Notes: a model not told the origin generated them from the letters alone. A DNA stretch of 64,000 nt from an uncultured Pantoea sp. (GCA_913778495.1 CAJYVD010000015.1:147338-211337), one strand, 5' to 3'. Counted from the stretch's first letter, positions 1-8,945 are shown. Numbers and translations are program-made.

Positions 1-62
1 GCAATGGGTTTAACGGTTTGTGATCCATTGATCAAACGATATCGGACACTAGAGGTTTATTT

Positions 63-1253
63 ATGAATAAAAACAGAGGATTAGCGCCTCTGGCGGCCGT
101 CCTGATGCTTTCAGGCAGCTTTGTGTTAACAGGATGTGATGACAATAAATCCCAGCAAGCCGCCCAGCAGCAACCGCCTGAAGTTGGCGTTGTAACGTTA
201 AAAAACGCGCCATTGAAGATCACCACGGAGTTACCGGGCCGAACCTCGGCTTTTCGCGTAGCCGAAGTGCGTCCTCAGGTGTCCGGTATCATTCTTAAAC
301 GCAATTTTGTTGAAGGCACGGATGTTAAGGCCGGCGTTTCGCTGTACCAAATCGATCCGGCGACCTATCAGGCAGCCTATGACAGTGCGAAAGGCGATTT
401 GGCACAAGCGCAGGCCAATGCGCGCGTCGCCCAGTTAACCTTAAAACGCTATAAACCGCTGCTCGGCACCAAGTACATTAGCCAGCAAGATTACGACAAC
501 GCTGCGGCTACCGCGGCACAAACCGCCGCAGCCGTTCAAGCGGCACAGGCAAATGTCGAAACCGCGCGCATTAATCTGGCGTATACCAAAGTGACTTCGC
601 CAATTAGCGGGCGTATTGGTAAATCCGCCGTGACCGAGGGCGCGCTGGTCTCCAGCGGCCAAACCACCGCGCTCGCCACGGTGCAGCAGCTGGATCCCAT
701 GTACGTTGATGTGACGCAATCCAGTGACGAGTTTCTACGCCTGCGCGCTGAACTGGAGTCGGGCCAGCTGAAGCAGAACGATGGCAAAGCCAACGTGACG
801 CTGTTGATGCAGGACGGTAACGCGTATAGCCAACCGGGCACATTAGAATTCTCTGATGTCACCGTGGATGAAACCACCGGATCGATCACGTTACGCGCAA
901 TCTTCCCGAATCCTGACCACCGCCTGTTGCCCGGCATGTTTGTGCGTGCGCGCCTCGATGAAGGCACCAATCCCAATGCTTTACTGGTCCCACAGCAGGG
1001 TGTAACGCGTACGCCTACTGGCCAGGCGACCGTAATGGTAGTGGGCGCGGATAACAAAGTGGAAGTGCGTAACATTACCGCTAACCAAGCCTTTGGCGAT
1101 AAATGGCTGGTTACTCAGGGGCTGAAAGAGGGCGATCGCGTGATCACCGTCGGGATTCAGCGTGCTAAGCCTGGTGCTCAGGTGACGCCACAAGAAGTCA
1201 AAGATGATGCCAAGGCTGCGCCAGACTCTCAGCCGGCTAAATCATCGTCATAA
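63..1253 (+). CDS. acrA: AcrA, periplasmic adaptor of multidrug efflux pump
   Basis: Membrane-fusion (adaptor) lipoprotein that links the inner-membrane RND pump AcrB to the outer-membrane channel TolC. The protein has 396 residues (E. coli AcrA has 397). It starts with a lipoprotein signal peptide ending in a lipobox (LTGC, Cys25), followed by the usual lipoyl/barrel-sandwich halves around a long alpha-helical hairpin rich in Ala and Gln (about residues 100-170) and a beta-barrel/membrane-proximal part. The start is supported by an AGAGG motif 7 bases upstream. It is the first gene of an operon with acrB, 17 bases apart. Only 62 bases of upstream DNA are present, so the acrR gene and the AcrR operator expected upstream lie outside the window. 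The C-terminal tail is Lys/Ala/Ser-rich and probably disordered. Confidence 0.97.
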   Translation: MNKNRGLAPLAAVLMLSGSFVLTGCDDNKSQQAAQQQPPEVGVVTLKNAPLKITTELPGRTSAFRVAEVRPQVSGIILKRNFVEGTDVKAGVSLYQIDPATYQAAYDSAKGDLAQAQANARVAQLTLKRYKPLLGTKYISQQDYDNAAATAAQTAAAVQAAQANVETARINLAYTKVTSPISGRIGKSAVTEGALVSSGQTTALATVQQLDPMYVDVTQSSDEFLRLRAELESGQLKQNDGKANVTLLMQDGNAYSQPGTLEFSDVTVDETTGSITLRAIFPNPDHRLLPGMFVRARLDEGTNPNALLVPQQGVTRTPTGQATVMVVGADNKVEVRNITANQAFGDKWLVTQGLKEGDRVITVGIQRAKPGAQVTPQEVKDDAKAAPDSQPAKSSS

Positions 1254-1270
1254 ACAGGAGCCGTTGATAC

Positions 1271-4200
1271 ATGGCTAAGTTCTTTATCGATCGCCCCATT
1301 TTCGCCTGGGTACTCGCCATCATTATCATGTTGGCCGGTGCGCTATCGATTCTCAAACTGCCGATTGAGCAATACCCGAATGTTGCTCCGCCGGCGGTGG
1401 AAATCCAGGCGTCTTATCCCGGTGCGGATGCAAAAACGTTACAGGATTCGGTAACCCAGGTTATCGAGCAAAACATGAACGGCATTGACGGACTGATGTA
1501 CATGTCCTCAAGCAGTGACTCATCCGGTACGTTAACGCTCACGCTGACCTTCCAGTCCGGTACCGACGCGGATATCGCGCAGGTTCAGGTGCAGAACAAA
1601 CTGCAGCTGGCGATGCCGCTGCTGCCCCAAGAAGTACAACAGCAGGGGATTCAGGTTAAAAAATCCTCCAGCAGCTTCTTGATGGTGGCCGGTTTTGTGA
1701 GCGACGACGGCAGCATGACGCAGAACGACATTGCCGATTACGTTGCTTCTAACATCAAAGATCCGATCAGCCGTACGCCGGGCGTGGGTGACACTCAGGT
1801 GTTTGGCGCGCAGTACGCGATGCGCATCTGGCTTGACCCGCACAAGCTGAATAACTATCAGCTGACGCCGGTTGACGTGATCAACGCGCTGAAAACCCAG
1901 AACACCCAAGTGGCGGCCGGTCAGTTGGGCGGCACGCCGCCGGTTCCGGGCCAGCAGTTGAATGCGTCAATCATTGCGCAGACCCGTCTCACCAGCACCG
2001 ACGAGTTCGGCAATATTATGCTGAAGGTCAACCAGGATGGCTCCCAGGTACGCTTGCGCGACGTGGCGAAAATTGAACTCGGTGGTGAGAACTACGATGT
2101 CATCGCACGCTACAACGGTAAGCCAGCTTCCGGTATCGGTATTAAACTCGCCACCGGTGCCAACGCGCTGGATACTGCCAAGGCGGTAAAAGCGGAACTG
2201 GGCAAGCTTGAACCCTTCTTCCCATCCGGCATGAAAACCGTTTATCCGTACGACACCACGCCGTTTGTTAAGATCTCTATCTTTGAGGTAGTGAAGACGC
2301 TGTTCGAAGCGATTCTGCTGGTGTTCCTGGTGATGTACCTGTTCCTGCAGAACTTCCGCGCGACGCTGATTCCTACCATTGCGGTTCCGGTGGTTCTGCT
2401 CGGCACCTTTGCGGTTATCAGCGCCTTTGGCTACTCGATTAACACGCTCACCATGTTCGGGATGGTGCTCGCCATCGGCCTGCTGGTGGATGATGCGATC
2501 GTGGTGGTGGAGAACGTTGAGCGCGTTATGGCCGAAGAGGGCCTGCCGCCTAAAGAGGCGACTCGGCGTTCGATGGAGCAGATTCAGGGTGCGCTGGTGG
2601 GTATCGCCCTGGTGCTCTCGGCGGTCTTCATTCCAATGGCCTTCTTTGGCGGCTCAACGGGCGTCATTTATCGTCAATTTTCCATCACTATCGTTTCGGC
2701 GATGGCGCTGTCGGTGCTGGTGGCGCTGATCCTGACCCCTGCCCTCTGCGCCACTCTGCTTAAGCCAGTGGAAAAAGGCAGCCACGGTAAAACCACCGGT
2801 TTCTTCGGCTGGTTCAACCGCCTGTTTGATAAAAGTACCAATCACTATGTTGACAGCGTAGGCCATATCATCCGCAGTACCGGTCGCTATTTGGTGATCT
2901 ACTTTGTGATTGTGGTTGGTATGGCGGTGCTATTCATGCGTCTTCCCAGTTCATTCCTGCCTGACGAAGATCAGGGACTGTTACTGGCGCAGGCGCAGTT
3001 GCCAGCAGGCGCAACGCAAGAGCGCACGCAAAAAGTGCTGGATCAGGTGACGGATTACTTCCTGCACAATGAAAAAGACAGCGTCAACTCCGTGTTTACA
3101 GTTAACGGCTTTAGTTTTGGTGGACGTGGACAGAACACCGGTATCGCATTTGTCAGCCTGAAACCGTGGGAAGAGCGCAGCGGCGCTAATCTCAAGGCTC
3201 CGGCGATTGCCGGGCGCGCTATGCAGGCGCTGGGCCAAATTAAAGACGCCATGGTCTTTACCTTCAACCTGCCGGCGATCATCGAACTGGGTAATGCCAC
3301 CGGCTTTGACTTCATGCTGACCGATCAGGGCAACCTGGGTCACGACAAGCTCACCGCTGCGCGTAATCAGCTGTTTGGCATGATTGCCCAACATCCGGAT
3401 ACGCTGGCTGGCGTGCGTCCAAACGGCATGGAAGATACGCCGCAGTACAAACTGATTATTGATCAGGAAAAAGCGCAGGCGCTCGGCGTCTCCCTGTCTG
3501 ATATCAATACCACGCTGGCTGCGGGCTGGGGCGGCTCTTACGTTAACGACTTCATTGACCGCGGTCGTGTGAAGAAAGTGTACGTGATGGGACAAGCCGA
3601 CTCCCGCATGCTGCCGGATGACATCAGTAAGTGGTTTGTGCGCAACAGCGCAGGCACCATGGTGCCCTTCTCCGCCTTCTCATCGGCGAAGTGGCAATAT
3701 GGCTCTCCGCGTCTGGAGCGTTACAACGGCTTACCGTCCATGGAGATTTTAGGTCAGGCGGCACCGGGTAAGAGCTCGGGGGATGCCATGAATCTGATGG
3801 AGCAGCTGGCTGGGAAATTACCGGCGGGGATCGGCTATGACTGGACCGGCATGTCCTATCAAGAGCGTCTCTCTGGCAACCAGGCGCCGGCACTCTATGC
3901 GATCTCTCTGATCGTGGTCTTCCTGTGCCTGGCCGCGCTGTATGAAAGCTGGTCGATTCCCTTCGCGGTCATGCTGGTGGTGCCGTTGGGTGTCATCGGT
4001 GCCCTGATCTTCACCACGCTGCGCGGACTAAGCAATGACGTTTACTTCGTGGTCGGGCTGTTGACGACCATCGGCTTGTCGGCGAAAAACGCCATTCTGA
4101 TTGTCGAATTCGCCAAGGATTTGATGGAGAAAGAAGGCAAAGGCTTGGTGGAGTCGACGCTCGAAGCGGCGCGTATGCGTTTGCGTCCGATCCTGATGAC

Positions 4201-4420
4201 CTCACTCGCCTTTATCCTCGGCGTGTTGCCGCTGGCAATCAGCACAGGCGCCGGTTCCGGTGCGCAGAATGCGGTAGGTACCGGGGTAATGGGCGGGATG
4301 GTCACCGCCACCGCGCTGGCCATCTTCTTTGTGCCGGTGTTCTTTGTGGTAGTGCGCCGTCGTTTCAGCAAGCATAAAGCTGAGGTTGAGCACGGACATC
4401 CAACCGAACAGAACCACTAA
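1271..4420 (+). CDS. acrB: AcrB, RND multidrug efflux pump
   Basis: Inner-membrane proton/drug antiporter that works as a homotrimer and expels antibiotics, dyes, bile salts and detergents through AcrA-TolC. Its 1049 residues equal the E. coli AcrB length. It begins with the typical [14 protein letters not shown] start and has twelve membrane spans in two repeats, with two large periplasmic loops. The proton-relay residues are present: Asp407 and Asp408 in [13 protein letters not shown], and a Lys at 939 in [14 protein letters not shown] (Lys940 in E. coli). It lies 17 bases behind acrA with a GGAG ribosome binding site and is followed by a strong terminator, so the operon is acrAB. Nothing in the sequence suggests loss of function. 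Confidence 0.98.
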   Translation: MAKFFIDRPIFAWVLAIIIMLAGALSILKLPIEQYPNVAPPAVEIQASYPGADAKTLQDSVTQVIEQNMNGIDGLMYMSSSSDSSGTLTLTLTFQSGTDADIAQVQVQNKLQLAMPLLPQEVQQQGIQVKKSSSSFLMVAGFVSDDGSMTQNDIADYVASNIKDPISRTPGVGDTQVFGAQYAMRIWLDPHKLNNYQLTPVDVINALKTQNTQVAAGQLGGTPPVPGQQLNASIIAQTRLTSTDEFGNIMLKVNQDGSQVRLRDVAKIELGGENYDVIARYNGKPASGIGIKLATGANALDTAKAVKAELGKLEPFFPSGMKTVYPYDTTPFVKISIFEVVKTLFEAILLVFLVMYLFLQNFRATLIPTIAVPVVLLGTFAVISAFGYSINTLTMFGMVLAIGLLVDDAIVVVENVERVMAEEGLPPKEATRRSMEQIQGALVGIALVLSAVFIPMAFFGGSTGVIYRQFSITIVSAMALSVLVALILTPALCATLLKPVEKGSHGKTTGFFGWFNRLFDKSTNHYVDSVGHIIRSTGRYLVIYFVIVVGMAVLFMRLPSSFLPDEDQGLLLAQAQLPAGATQERTQKVLDQVTDYFLHNEKDSVNSVFTVNGFSFGGRGQNTGIAFVSLKPWEERSGANLKAPAIAGRAMQALGQIKDAMVFTFNLPAIIELGNATGFDFMLTDQGNLGHDKLTAARNQLFGMIAQHPDTLAGVRPNGMEDTPQYKLIIDQEKAQALGVSLSDINTTLAAGWGGSYVNDFIDRGRVKKVYVMGQADSRMLPDDISKWFVRNSAGTMVPFSAFSSAKWQYGSPRLERYNGLPSMEILGQAAPGKSSGDAMNLMEQLAGKLPAGIGYDWTGMSYQERLSGNQAPALYAISLIVVFLCLAALYESWSIPFAVMLVVPLGVIGALIFTTLRGLSNDVYFVVGLLTTIGLSAKNAILIVEFAKDLMEKEGKGLVESTLEAARMRLRPILMTSLAFILGVLPLAISTGAGSGAQNAVGTGVMGGMVTATALAIFFVPVFFVVVRRRFSKHKAEVEHGHPTEQNH

Positions 4421-4431
4421 GTTAATTCTTG

Positions 4432-4460
4432 CAAAAGGCCGCTGATGCGGCCTTTTTTTT
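4432..4460 (+). terminator. rho-independent terminator of acrAB
   Basis: A GC-rich hairpin (AAAGGCCGC, 4-base loop, GCGGCCTTT) is followed directly by a run of T, 12 bases after the acrB stop codon. Confidence 0.9.
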
Positions 4461-4516
4461 GCCTGCTGTTTCACACCCAATGCACGTTGCAATCCGCACG
4501 CGTGCGGCTTATGATA

Positions 4517-4533
4517 ATGTTATATTATAACAT
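4517..4533. promoter_or_regulatory. Zur-like box upstream of rpmE2-rpmJ2
   Basis: A perfect 8+1+8 palindrome, ATGTTATA-T-TATAACAT, matches the core of the known enterobacterial Zur operator (ATGTTATANTATAACAT). It lies 16 bases before the rpmE2 start, where binding would block transcription when zinc is sufficient. E. coli ykgMO is a known Zur target, so the assignment rests on both sequence and context. Confidence 0.88.
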
Positions 4534-4549
4534 AACATAGGCAGAAAAC

Positions 4550-4807
4550 ATGAAACCTGATATCCACCCGCATTATCGCCCCGTGGTGTTCCACGACACC
4601 GCGGCCGACGCCTGGTTTAAAATTGGCTCAACCATCAAAACCGAGCGCACCATCGAGTTTGAAGGCGAAGTGTTGCCTTACGTAACGCTGGATGTGTCAT
4701 CAAAATCTCACGTGTATTACACCGGTAAACAGAAAGAATTTGCCAAAGAGGGCAGCGCCGCGCGCTTCAACAAACGTTACGGCACATTCTTTACGCGCAA
4801 TAAGTAA
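4550..4807 (+). CDS. rpmE2: alternative 50S ribosomal protein L31 type B (zinc-independent)
   Basis: Paralogue of ribosomal protein L31 (YkgM type) that replaces the zinc-binding L31 during zinc starvation and so frees zinc from ribosomes. The 85-residue product starts [16 protein letters not shown], contains the conserved [14 protein letters not shown] segment and has no cysteines, unlike the C4 zinc ribbon of the primary L31. The gene lies directly behind a Zur-like palindrome and is followed 14 bases later by rpmJ2, also a zinc-free paralogue, so the two form a Zur-controlled operon. The family and its role are well established; the regulation here is inferred from the operator. Confidence 0.95.
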   Translation: MKPDIHPHYRPVVFHDTAADAWFKIGSTIKTERTIEFEGEVLPYVTLDVSSKSHVYYTGKQKEFAKEGSAARFNKRYGTFFTRNK

Positions 4808-4821
4808 GAGGAGAATTTTTC

Positions 4822-4962
4822 ATGCAGGTACTGAGTTCGCTACGCTCGGCAAAGCAACGCCACAAAGATTGTAAGGTGGTGCGTCGCAAAGGCCGTCTTT
4901 ATGTCATTTGCAAAACCAATCCACGTTTTAAAGCGGTTCAGGGAAGAAAGAAGAAAAGATAA
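4822..4962 (+). CDS. rpmJ2: alternative 50S ribosomal protein L36 type B
   Basis: A 46-residue protein of the YkgO type, starting [17 protein letters not shown] and ending AVQGRKKKR. It is the paralogue of L36 used when zinc is scarce. Two cysteines remain (Cys17 and Cys30), but the full zinc-ribbon set of the primary L36 is missing. The ATG follows a good ribosome binding site (AGAGGAG) 14 bases after the rpmE2 stop codon, so it is co-transcribed. The gene is short enough to be missed by length-filtered gene finders. Confidence 0.94.
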   Translation: MQVLSSLRSAKQRHKDCKVVRRKGRLYVICKTNPRFKAVQGRKKKR

Positions 4963-4981
4963 ATCAGTGTCGTGATCCATT

Positions 4982-5007
4982 GGCCGGGCCTGCGCCCGGC
5001 CTTTTTT
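4982..5007 (+). terminator. terminator of rpmE2-rpmJ2
   Basis: Hairpin GGCCGGGC, 4-base loop, GCCCGGCC, followed by TTTTTT. It overlaps the stop codon of the convergent zinc-binding protein gene by two bases. Confidence 0.88.
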
Positions 5008-5884
5008 ATTTCATGCTTTGCAGCATCACATCCACGTTGTGTTTGAAGGCAGCAACATAAGTCGGCGCCGGGCCATTGGCGTCGGACAGCGCCTCAGGAT
5101 AAAGCTCGCCGCCGGGCTGAGCCGCAGTTTCGCTGGCAATCTGCTTCACCAAACGCGGGTCGGTCTGATTTTCCATAAAGTAAGTACGGATGTGCTCAGC
5201 TTTGAGCTGTTTGATCAGGGCGGCAACGTCGGTTGCGCTGGCTTCGGCTTCCGTCGAAAAGCCGACTGGCGCCAGGAAGCTCACGTTATAACGCTGGCCA
5301 AAGTAGCCAAACGCATCGTGGCTGGTCAGCACTTTTCGCTTCTGCTGGGGGATCGCGGCAAAGGCACTTTTGGCCCACGTATCCAACTTCTGTAACTGTT
5401 GAATATAGTTTTCGCCGCGTTTACGGATATCGGCCGCATCCTCAGGATCGGCGCTTATCAGCGCGTTCATGACGTTTCTCGCATAGATTTCGCCATTGTG
5501 CATGCTGTTCCACGCATGGGGATCGGTCACGGTTTTCCCCTCTTCCTCCATGCTCCGCGTGCTAATGCCTTTGGACGCTGTCACGAGGGTACCTTTGTAG
5601 CCCGACGCGGCAATCAGCCGGTCCATCCAGCCCTCTAACCCCAATCCGCTGACGAAAACCACGTCTGCTTTAGCCAACGCCTCGCTGTCCTGCGGCGTAG
5701 GTTCAAACGTGTGCGGATCGCCGTTCGGTCCCACCAGCGATTTCACCTTGACGTGATCGCCCCCAACCTCCTTAACGATATCTGCCAGCACGGTAAAACT
5801 GGCCACGGCATCCACCGTCTTGGCCAGCGTCAGCGGACTCACAAATAGCGTGGCAACCGCCACCCCGGTAACGAATGTTTTCAT
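5006..5884 (-). CDS. zinc-type ABC transporter substrate-binding protein
   Basis: Periplasmic solute-binding protein of the cluster A-I (ZnuA/PsaA) family that would capture Zn2+ and deliver it to the permease encoded upstream. From the preferred ATG at 5884 it has 292 residues; a GGGGA ribosome binding site supports this start over the ATG at 5896. A signal peptide is visible (MKTFVTGVAV, cut near TLA-K). The metal ligands expected for the family are His58 (DPHTFEP), His123 (DPHAWNS), His189 (SHDAFGYF) and Asp268 (ALSDANG), a three-His plus Asp set like AztC-type zinc proteins. The His-rich loop of E. coli ZnuA is absent. It is the last gene of an operon with a Zur-like box at its head. Zinc is the best guess; manganese is the alternative. 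Confidence 0.88.
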   Translation of the reverse strand: MKTFVTGVAVATLFVSPLTLAKTVDAVASFTVLADIVKEVGGDHVKVKSLVGPNGDPHTFEPTPQDSEALAKADVVFVSGLGLEGWMDRLIAASGYKGTLVTASKGISTRSMEEEGKTVTDPHAWNSMHNGEIYARNVMNALISADPEDAADIRKRGENYIQQLQKLDTWAKSAFAAIPQQKRKVLTSHDAFGYFGQRYNVSFLAPVGFSTEAEASATDVAALIKQLKAEHIRTYFMENQTDPRLVKQIASETAAQPGGELYPEALSDANGPAPTYVAAFKHNVDVMLQSMK

Positions 5885-5905
5885 TGCTATCCCCATTTCA
5901 TTAGA

Positions 5906-6745
5906 TTATCGACGGCGTAACACGCCGCCACACGGCCCGATTAATACCGAGATTAAAAACAGTACGGCAGCGCTGAGTACCACAGACGGCCCTGCGGGCA
6001 GCGCGCAGTGCCAGGAAATCATGAGCCCGGCCAGCGCGGCAAAGAGCGCCAGCAACATGGCAATACCCAGCACCCAGGCCAGATGCCGGCTCCAAAAGCG
6101 TGCGCTGGTGGCTGGCAGCATCATCAAGCCTACGGACATTAACGTGCCAAGGACCTGGAAACCGGCGACCAGATTCAGGACCACCAGCATCAGAAAAATG
6201 CCGTGCACCAGCGGCGCGCTCCACTTTCCCTGCGCCCGTAAAAAATCCGCGTCAAACGCATCAATCACTAAGGGTCGATAGATGATCGCCAGCACGATTA
6301 AGGTGAACGCGGCGATGCCGCCGACCAGCATCAAGGCCGCATTGTCAACCGCCAGCAGCGAACCGAACAGGACGTGGAGCAGATCGACACTGGAGCCACG
6401 CAGAGAAACCAGCGTGACGCCCAGCGCCAGCGATCCCAAGTAAAAGCCAGAAAAACTGGCGTCCTCTTTCAGCGGGGTATAGCGGCTAACGGCACCAGAA
6501 AGCAGCGCCACCGCCAGACCGGCAATCAACCCACCTATGCCCATCGCCACCAGTGACAGACCCGAAATCAGGTACCCTAGCGCGGCACCGGGCAGCACCG
6601 CATGAGACAGGGCATCGCCCACCAAGCTCATACGGCGCAGCGAGAGGAACACGCCGAGCGGCGTGGCGCTTAACGCGAGCGCTAAACACGCCACCAGCGC
6701 GTGCCGCATAAAACCAAACTCGATAAACGGCTGCAGTAAACTCAC
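5906..6745 (-). CDS. zinc-type ABC transporter permease
   Basis: Inner-membrane permease of the ABC-3 family, 279 residues and about eight hydrophobic spans. The family-typical stretch GDALSHAVLPGAALGYL lies near residues 43-59, where ZnuB-type permeases couple to the ATPase. Its start codon overlaps the stop of the upstream ATPase gene by 4 bases (ATGA), a sign of translational coupling, and the binding-protein gene follows 21 bases downstream. The order ATPase, permease, binding protein matches aztABC-type loci rather than the divergent znuA/znuCB arrangement of E. coli. Confidence 0.9.
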   Translation of the reverse strand: MSLLQPFIEFGFMRHALVACLALALSATPLGVFLSLRRMSLVGDALSHAVLPGAALGYLISGLSLVAMGIGGLIAGLAVALLSGAVSRYTPLKEDASFSGFYLGSLALGVTLVSLRGSSVDLLHVLFGSLLAVDNAALMLVGGIAAFTLIVLAIIYRPLVIDAFDADFLRAQGKWSAPLVHGIFLMLVVLNLVAGFQVLGTLMSVGLMMLPATSARFWSRHLAWVLGIAMLLALFAALAGLMISWHCALPAGPSVVLSAAVLFLISVLIGPCGGVLRRR

Positions 6746-7395
6746 GAGGCCACCTGATGCAAGCGCGGCGCAGTGGCAGCGACTTCGTCAAGAGACAGTA
6801 CATCCTTGAAATACCGCGCGACCAGAGGGCGGTCGTGGAGCACCACCAGTAGCGTAACGCCCGCTCGCCGCTGCTGTTCGAGTATTGACATCAACAGCGT
6901 CACGGTTGGGGCGTCAATGCCGTTAAACGGCTCATCGAGCAGCCAGATTTTGCTGTGTTGCACCAGCAAGCGGGCAAACAGCACCCGCTGGAGCTGTCCG
7001 CCGGAGAGCGTCGCGGGCTGGGCATCCGCAAAAGCGCGCATCTGCACCGCGTCAAGCGCGGCCGTAATCTCCTGACGTAGCGTGCGATTGATGGCGCCAA
7101 ACCAGCCACAGCGCGACCAGCACCCCATCGCCACCAGTTCATACACGGTCAGCGGAAAACGCGTTTCCAGTTCACTTCGCTGCGGCAACCAGCCAATCTC
7201 GTTTTGCGCAGCGCGCAACGTGCAGGTGCCTGTGACCGGTGGAATCAGGCCTGCGATAGTTTTGAGTAAGGTGGATTTGCCCGTGCCGTTGGCCCCCACT
7301 AACGCGGTCATGCTTCCGGCGGCCAGAGACGCGGAGAGAAGAGGCGTCACCGGTGTTTCGCGATAGCCGCCCTGTAACTGATTGAGCGTGATCAT
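6742..7395 (-). CDS. zinc-type ABC transporter ATP-binding protein
   Basis: ABC ATPase that powers the metal importer. The 217-residue protein has Walker A GANGTGKST, the signature LSGGQLQR and Walker B IWLLDEP, followed by the switch His in VVLHDRP. The start at 7395 (MITLNQLQGG) is preferred over an in-frame ATG at 7410 because it forms an ATGA overlap with the stop codon of the small membrane ORF upstream, and because the homologous start of the domain fits there. It overlaps the permease gene by 4 bases, so the whole operon is tightly coupled. Confidence 0.9.
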   Translation of the reverse strand: MITLNQLQGGYRETPVTPLLSASLAAGSMTALVGANGTGKSTLLKTIAGLIPPVTGTCTLRAAQNEIGWLPQRSELETRFPLTVYELVAMGCWSRCGWFGAINRTLRQEITAALDAVQMRAFADAQPATLSGGQLQRVLFARLLVQHSKIWLLDEPFNGIDAPTVTLLMSILEQQRRAGVTLLVVLHDRPLVARYFKDVLSLDEVAATAPRLHQVAS

Positions 7396-7496
7396 GCGTG
7401 GACTCCCCATCCAATGGCCAACGCCAGCAGGCTGATAAGCAGCAGCGCGATGATCAGCCGCCCGCCCAAGGAAAGAAGTAAACCGCTGTAAGTCAT
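7392..7496 (-). CDS. 34-residue single-span membrane protein, first gene of the zinc ABC operon
   Basis: I do not recognise this protein. It is 34 residues long: a short polar start (MTYSG), one hydrophobic span (about residues 6-31, rich in Leu, Ile and Ala) and a short tail ending GWGVHA. A gene is supported by its position just inside a Zur-like box (16 bases from the box to the ATG), by the ATGA overlap of its stop codon with the ATPase start, and by amino acid content unlike random DNA. The ribosome binding site is weak (GGTG). It may be an accessory subunit that stabilises the transporter, as KdpF does for KdpABC, or simply a leader ORF that couples translation. Function is unknown. Confidence 0.6.
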   Translation of the reverse strand: MTYSGLLLSLGGRLIIALLLISLLALAIGWGVHA

Positions 7497-7511
7497 GAAT
7501 AGCACCAAATT

Positions 7512-7528
7512 ATGTTATAACATAACAA
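7512..7528. promoter_or_regulatory. Zur-like box upstream of the zinc ABC operon
   Basis: The sequence TGTTATA-A-CATAACA (7513-7527) is a 6-of-7 dyad with the same geometry as the box at 4517. It lies 16 bases before the first small ORF of the minus-strand operon and would cover a possible -10 (TATAAC). Two such boxes on both sides of a zinc uptake/zinc sparing block make accidental similarity unlikely. Confidence 0.78.
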
Positions 7529-7730
7529 TAAGGTTACCTGAAAGGGATACCGCTTCGCGCGGCAGAATGTGTTTCAAAACTTAACGGGGGCATCGCCACG
7601 ACGGTGCGCGCCAGCGAGGAACGAATGGCAATCCCCATCGCAGCGATTAAAAATTTGTGTAATAAGTGGACTTGCTTTATCTCGTCACAAATTGAATGAT
7701 GGAAGCCACTTCCTTTAAAAAGGATACTTC

Positions 7731-8084
7731 ATGCAATCTATTATTCATTGTACCGTTAACGAGAATGAAGATGATTGCACGGTGCTGCGTGCAATCATTC
7801 AAGGGAATATTCTCAAAATAGCCGAAGCGCTAGCGGGAGATTTGCAATGGTATGACCAGAATGCCCAATTATCCGCAGAGAGTTTTAAGATTGTTTCCAT
7901 TCAACCCATAAGCACCAATAGATTTAAAATGCTTTATGATTTTCAGTGGGATTTATTTAATGCCTGTCTGGATTTAAATGAAAGCGTGACGCAGCGTGAA
8001 CAGGTTTCCTTCCAAGTTAAACAGGACGCGCTTGTGTTCGACGTGATAGACAACACGCGTCCCTCACCTGCCGATGAATTGTAA
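7731..8084 (+). CDS. unrecognised 117-residue protein
   Basis: I do not recognise this family. The ORF has a good ribosome binding site (AAGGA, 7 bases before the ATG) and reads as an acidic soluble protein without signal peptide or membrane span, ending in a Pro/Asp-rich tail. A central stretch (about residues 66-85, KMLYDFQWDLFNACLDLN) is rich in aromatics and acidic residues. The gene is visibly richer in A+T than its neighbours. It stands alone between the zinc transporter and tomB, a spot where E. coli has no equivalent. About 145 bases without clear signals separate it from tomB. It could be an acquired small gene, for example an immunity-like or regulatory protein, but nothing in the sequence fixes a role. 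Confidence 0.7.
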   Translation: MQSIIHCTVNENEDDCTVLRAIIQGNILKIAEALAGDLQWYDQNAQLSAESFKIVSIQPISTNRFKMLYDFQWDLFNACLDLNESVTQREQVSFQVKQDALVFDVIDNTRPSPADEL

Positions 8085-8230
8085 TATTTAGTAATCGAGG
8101 TGAGCAAACCTTATGAATATGGATTATATTTAGCTTGTCGCTAAATTGAATTTATTCGTGATCGCTTCCTGGCCGCTTTTCCTAATCTCGCCGCGCCGCG
8201 GTAACTGTGCAAGCTATGGAGGGGAAAAAG

Positions 8231-8611
8231 ATGGACGAATACTCACCGAAACGGCATGATATTGCCCAGCTTAAATTCCTGTGTGAGAACCTGTTCGACG
8301 AAAGTATGGCGACATTGACTGACAGTCATCATGGCTGGGTTAACGATCCCACTTCAGAAAGCAATTTACAGCTCAACGATTTGATTGAGCATATCGCGTC
8401 TTTCACAATGAATTACAAAATTAAGCACGTTGAAGATGAAGCGCTGATTACGCAAATCGATGAATATCTTGATGATACCTTTATGCTGTTCAGCAGCTAT
8501 GGAATCAATACGCAGGATCTGCAGCGATGGCAACGTTCAGCAAAACGCTTATTTAACCTGTTTGCCGAAGAGTGCGCTTTTCTCCAACGACAACTCAGCC
8601 ATTCCTTTTAG
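8231..8611 (+). CDS. tomB: TomB, Hha toxicity modulator / antitoxin
   Basis: Partner of Hha (YbaJ family), reported to counteract Hha toxicity and influence biofilm formation. The 126-residue product begins MDEYSPKRHDIAQL, as in E. coli, and keeps the core GWVNDPTS, LIEHIA, NYKIK and EYLDDTFMLFSSYGIN. The start at 8231 follows a strong GGAGGGG motif; an upstream in-frame ATG at 8207 would add eight residues not found in homologues. It is followed 24 bases later by hha. The C-terminal third differs from E. coli, as is usual for this protein. Confidence 0.93.
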   Translation: MDEYSPKRHDIAQLKFLCENLFDESMATLTDSHHGWVNDPTSESNLQLNDLIEHIASFTMNYKIKHVEDEALITQIDEYLDDTFMLFSSYGINTQDLQRWQRSAKRLFNLFAEECAFLQRQLSHSF

Positions 8612-8635
8612 CATCAGAGTGAGACCGGTTTATTT

Positions 8636-8854
8636 ATGAGCAACCCAACCCTAACCAAAACAGATTATTTGATGCGACTGCGCCGCTGTCGCTCAATCGA
8701 CACCCTTGAGCGGGTGATTGAAAAAAATAAGTATGAATTACCTGATGATGAACTCGCGGTATTTTATTCCGCCGCTGACCACCGTTTGGCCGAGCTCACC
8801 ATGAACAAGCTCTATGACAAAGTGCCTGGTTCGGTCTGGAAGTACGTCCGCTGA
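8636..8854 (+). CDS. hha: Hha, H-NS-associated nucleoid modulator
   Basis: Small (72-residue) protein that binds H-NS and adjusts silencing of horizontally acquired and virulence genes. Nearly the whole sequence is recognisable, including [21 protein letters not shown] and the C-terminal part [16 protein letters not shown]; the buried Cys18 of the family is present. It lies 24 bases behind tomB, forming the usual tomB-hha pair. Confidence 0.97.
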   Translation: MSNPTLTKTDYLMRLRRCRSIDTLERVIEKNKYELPDDELAVFYSAADHRLAELTMNKLYDKVPGSVWKYVR

Positions 8855-8945
8855 GTTTTTTAAGACTGCACCCATCAATCCCTTCATCCTGCGGCAATGG
8901 AATGCCCGCCCGGCGTTATCGTCTAAGAATTGTTGAGGCCTAAAT

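Noticed and set aside
1-62. possible AcrR operator and acrR start
   Set aside because: Only 62 bases precede acrA and no operator-like palindrome is visible in them; the operator, if present, is outside the window.
7605-7700. 24-codon open frame downstream of the zinc operon promoter region
   Set aside because: It has no ribosome binding site and no protein-like features; the interval 7529-7730 shows nothing else I can support.
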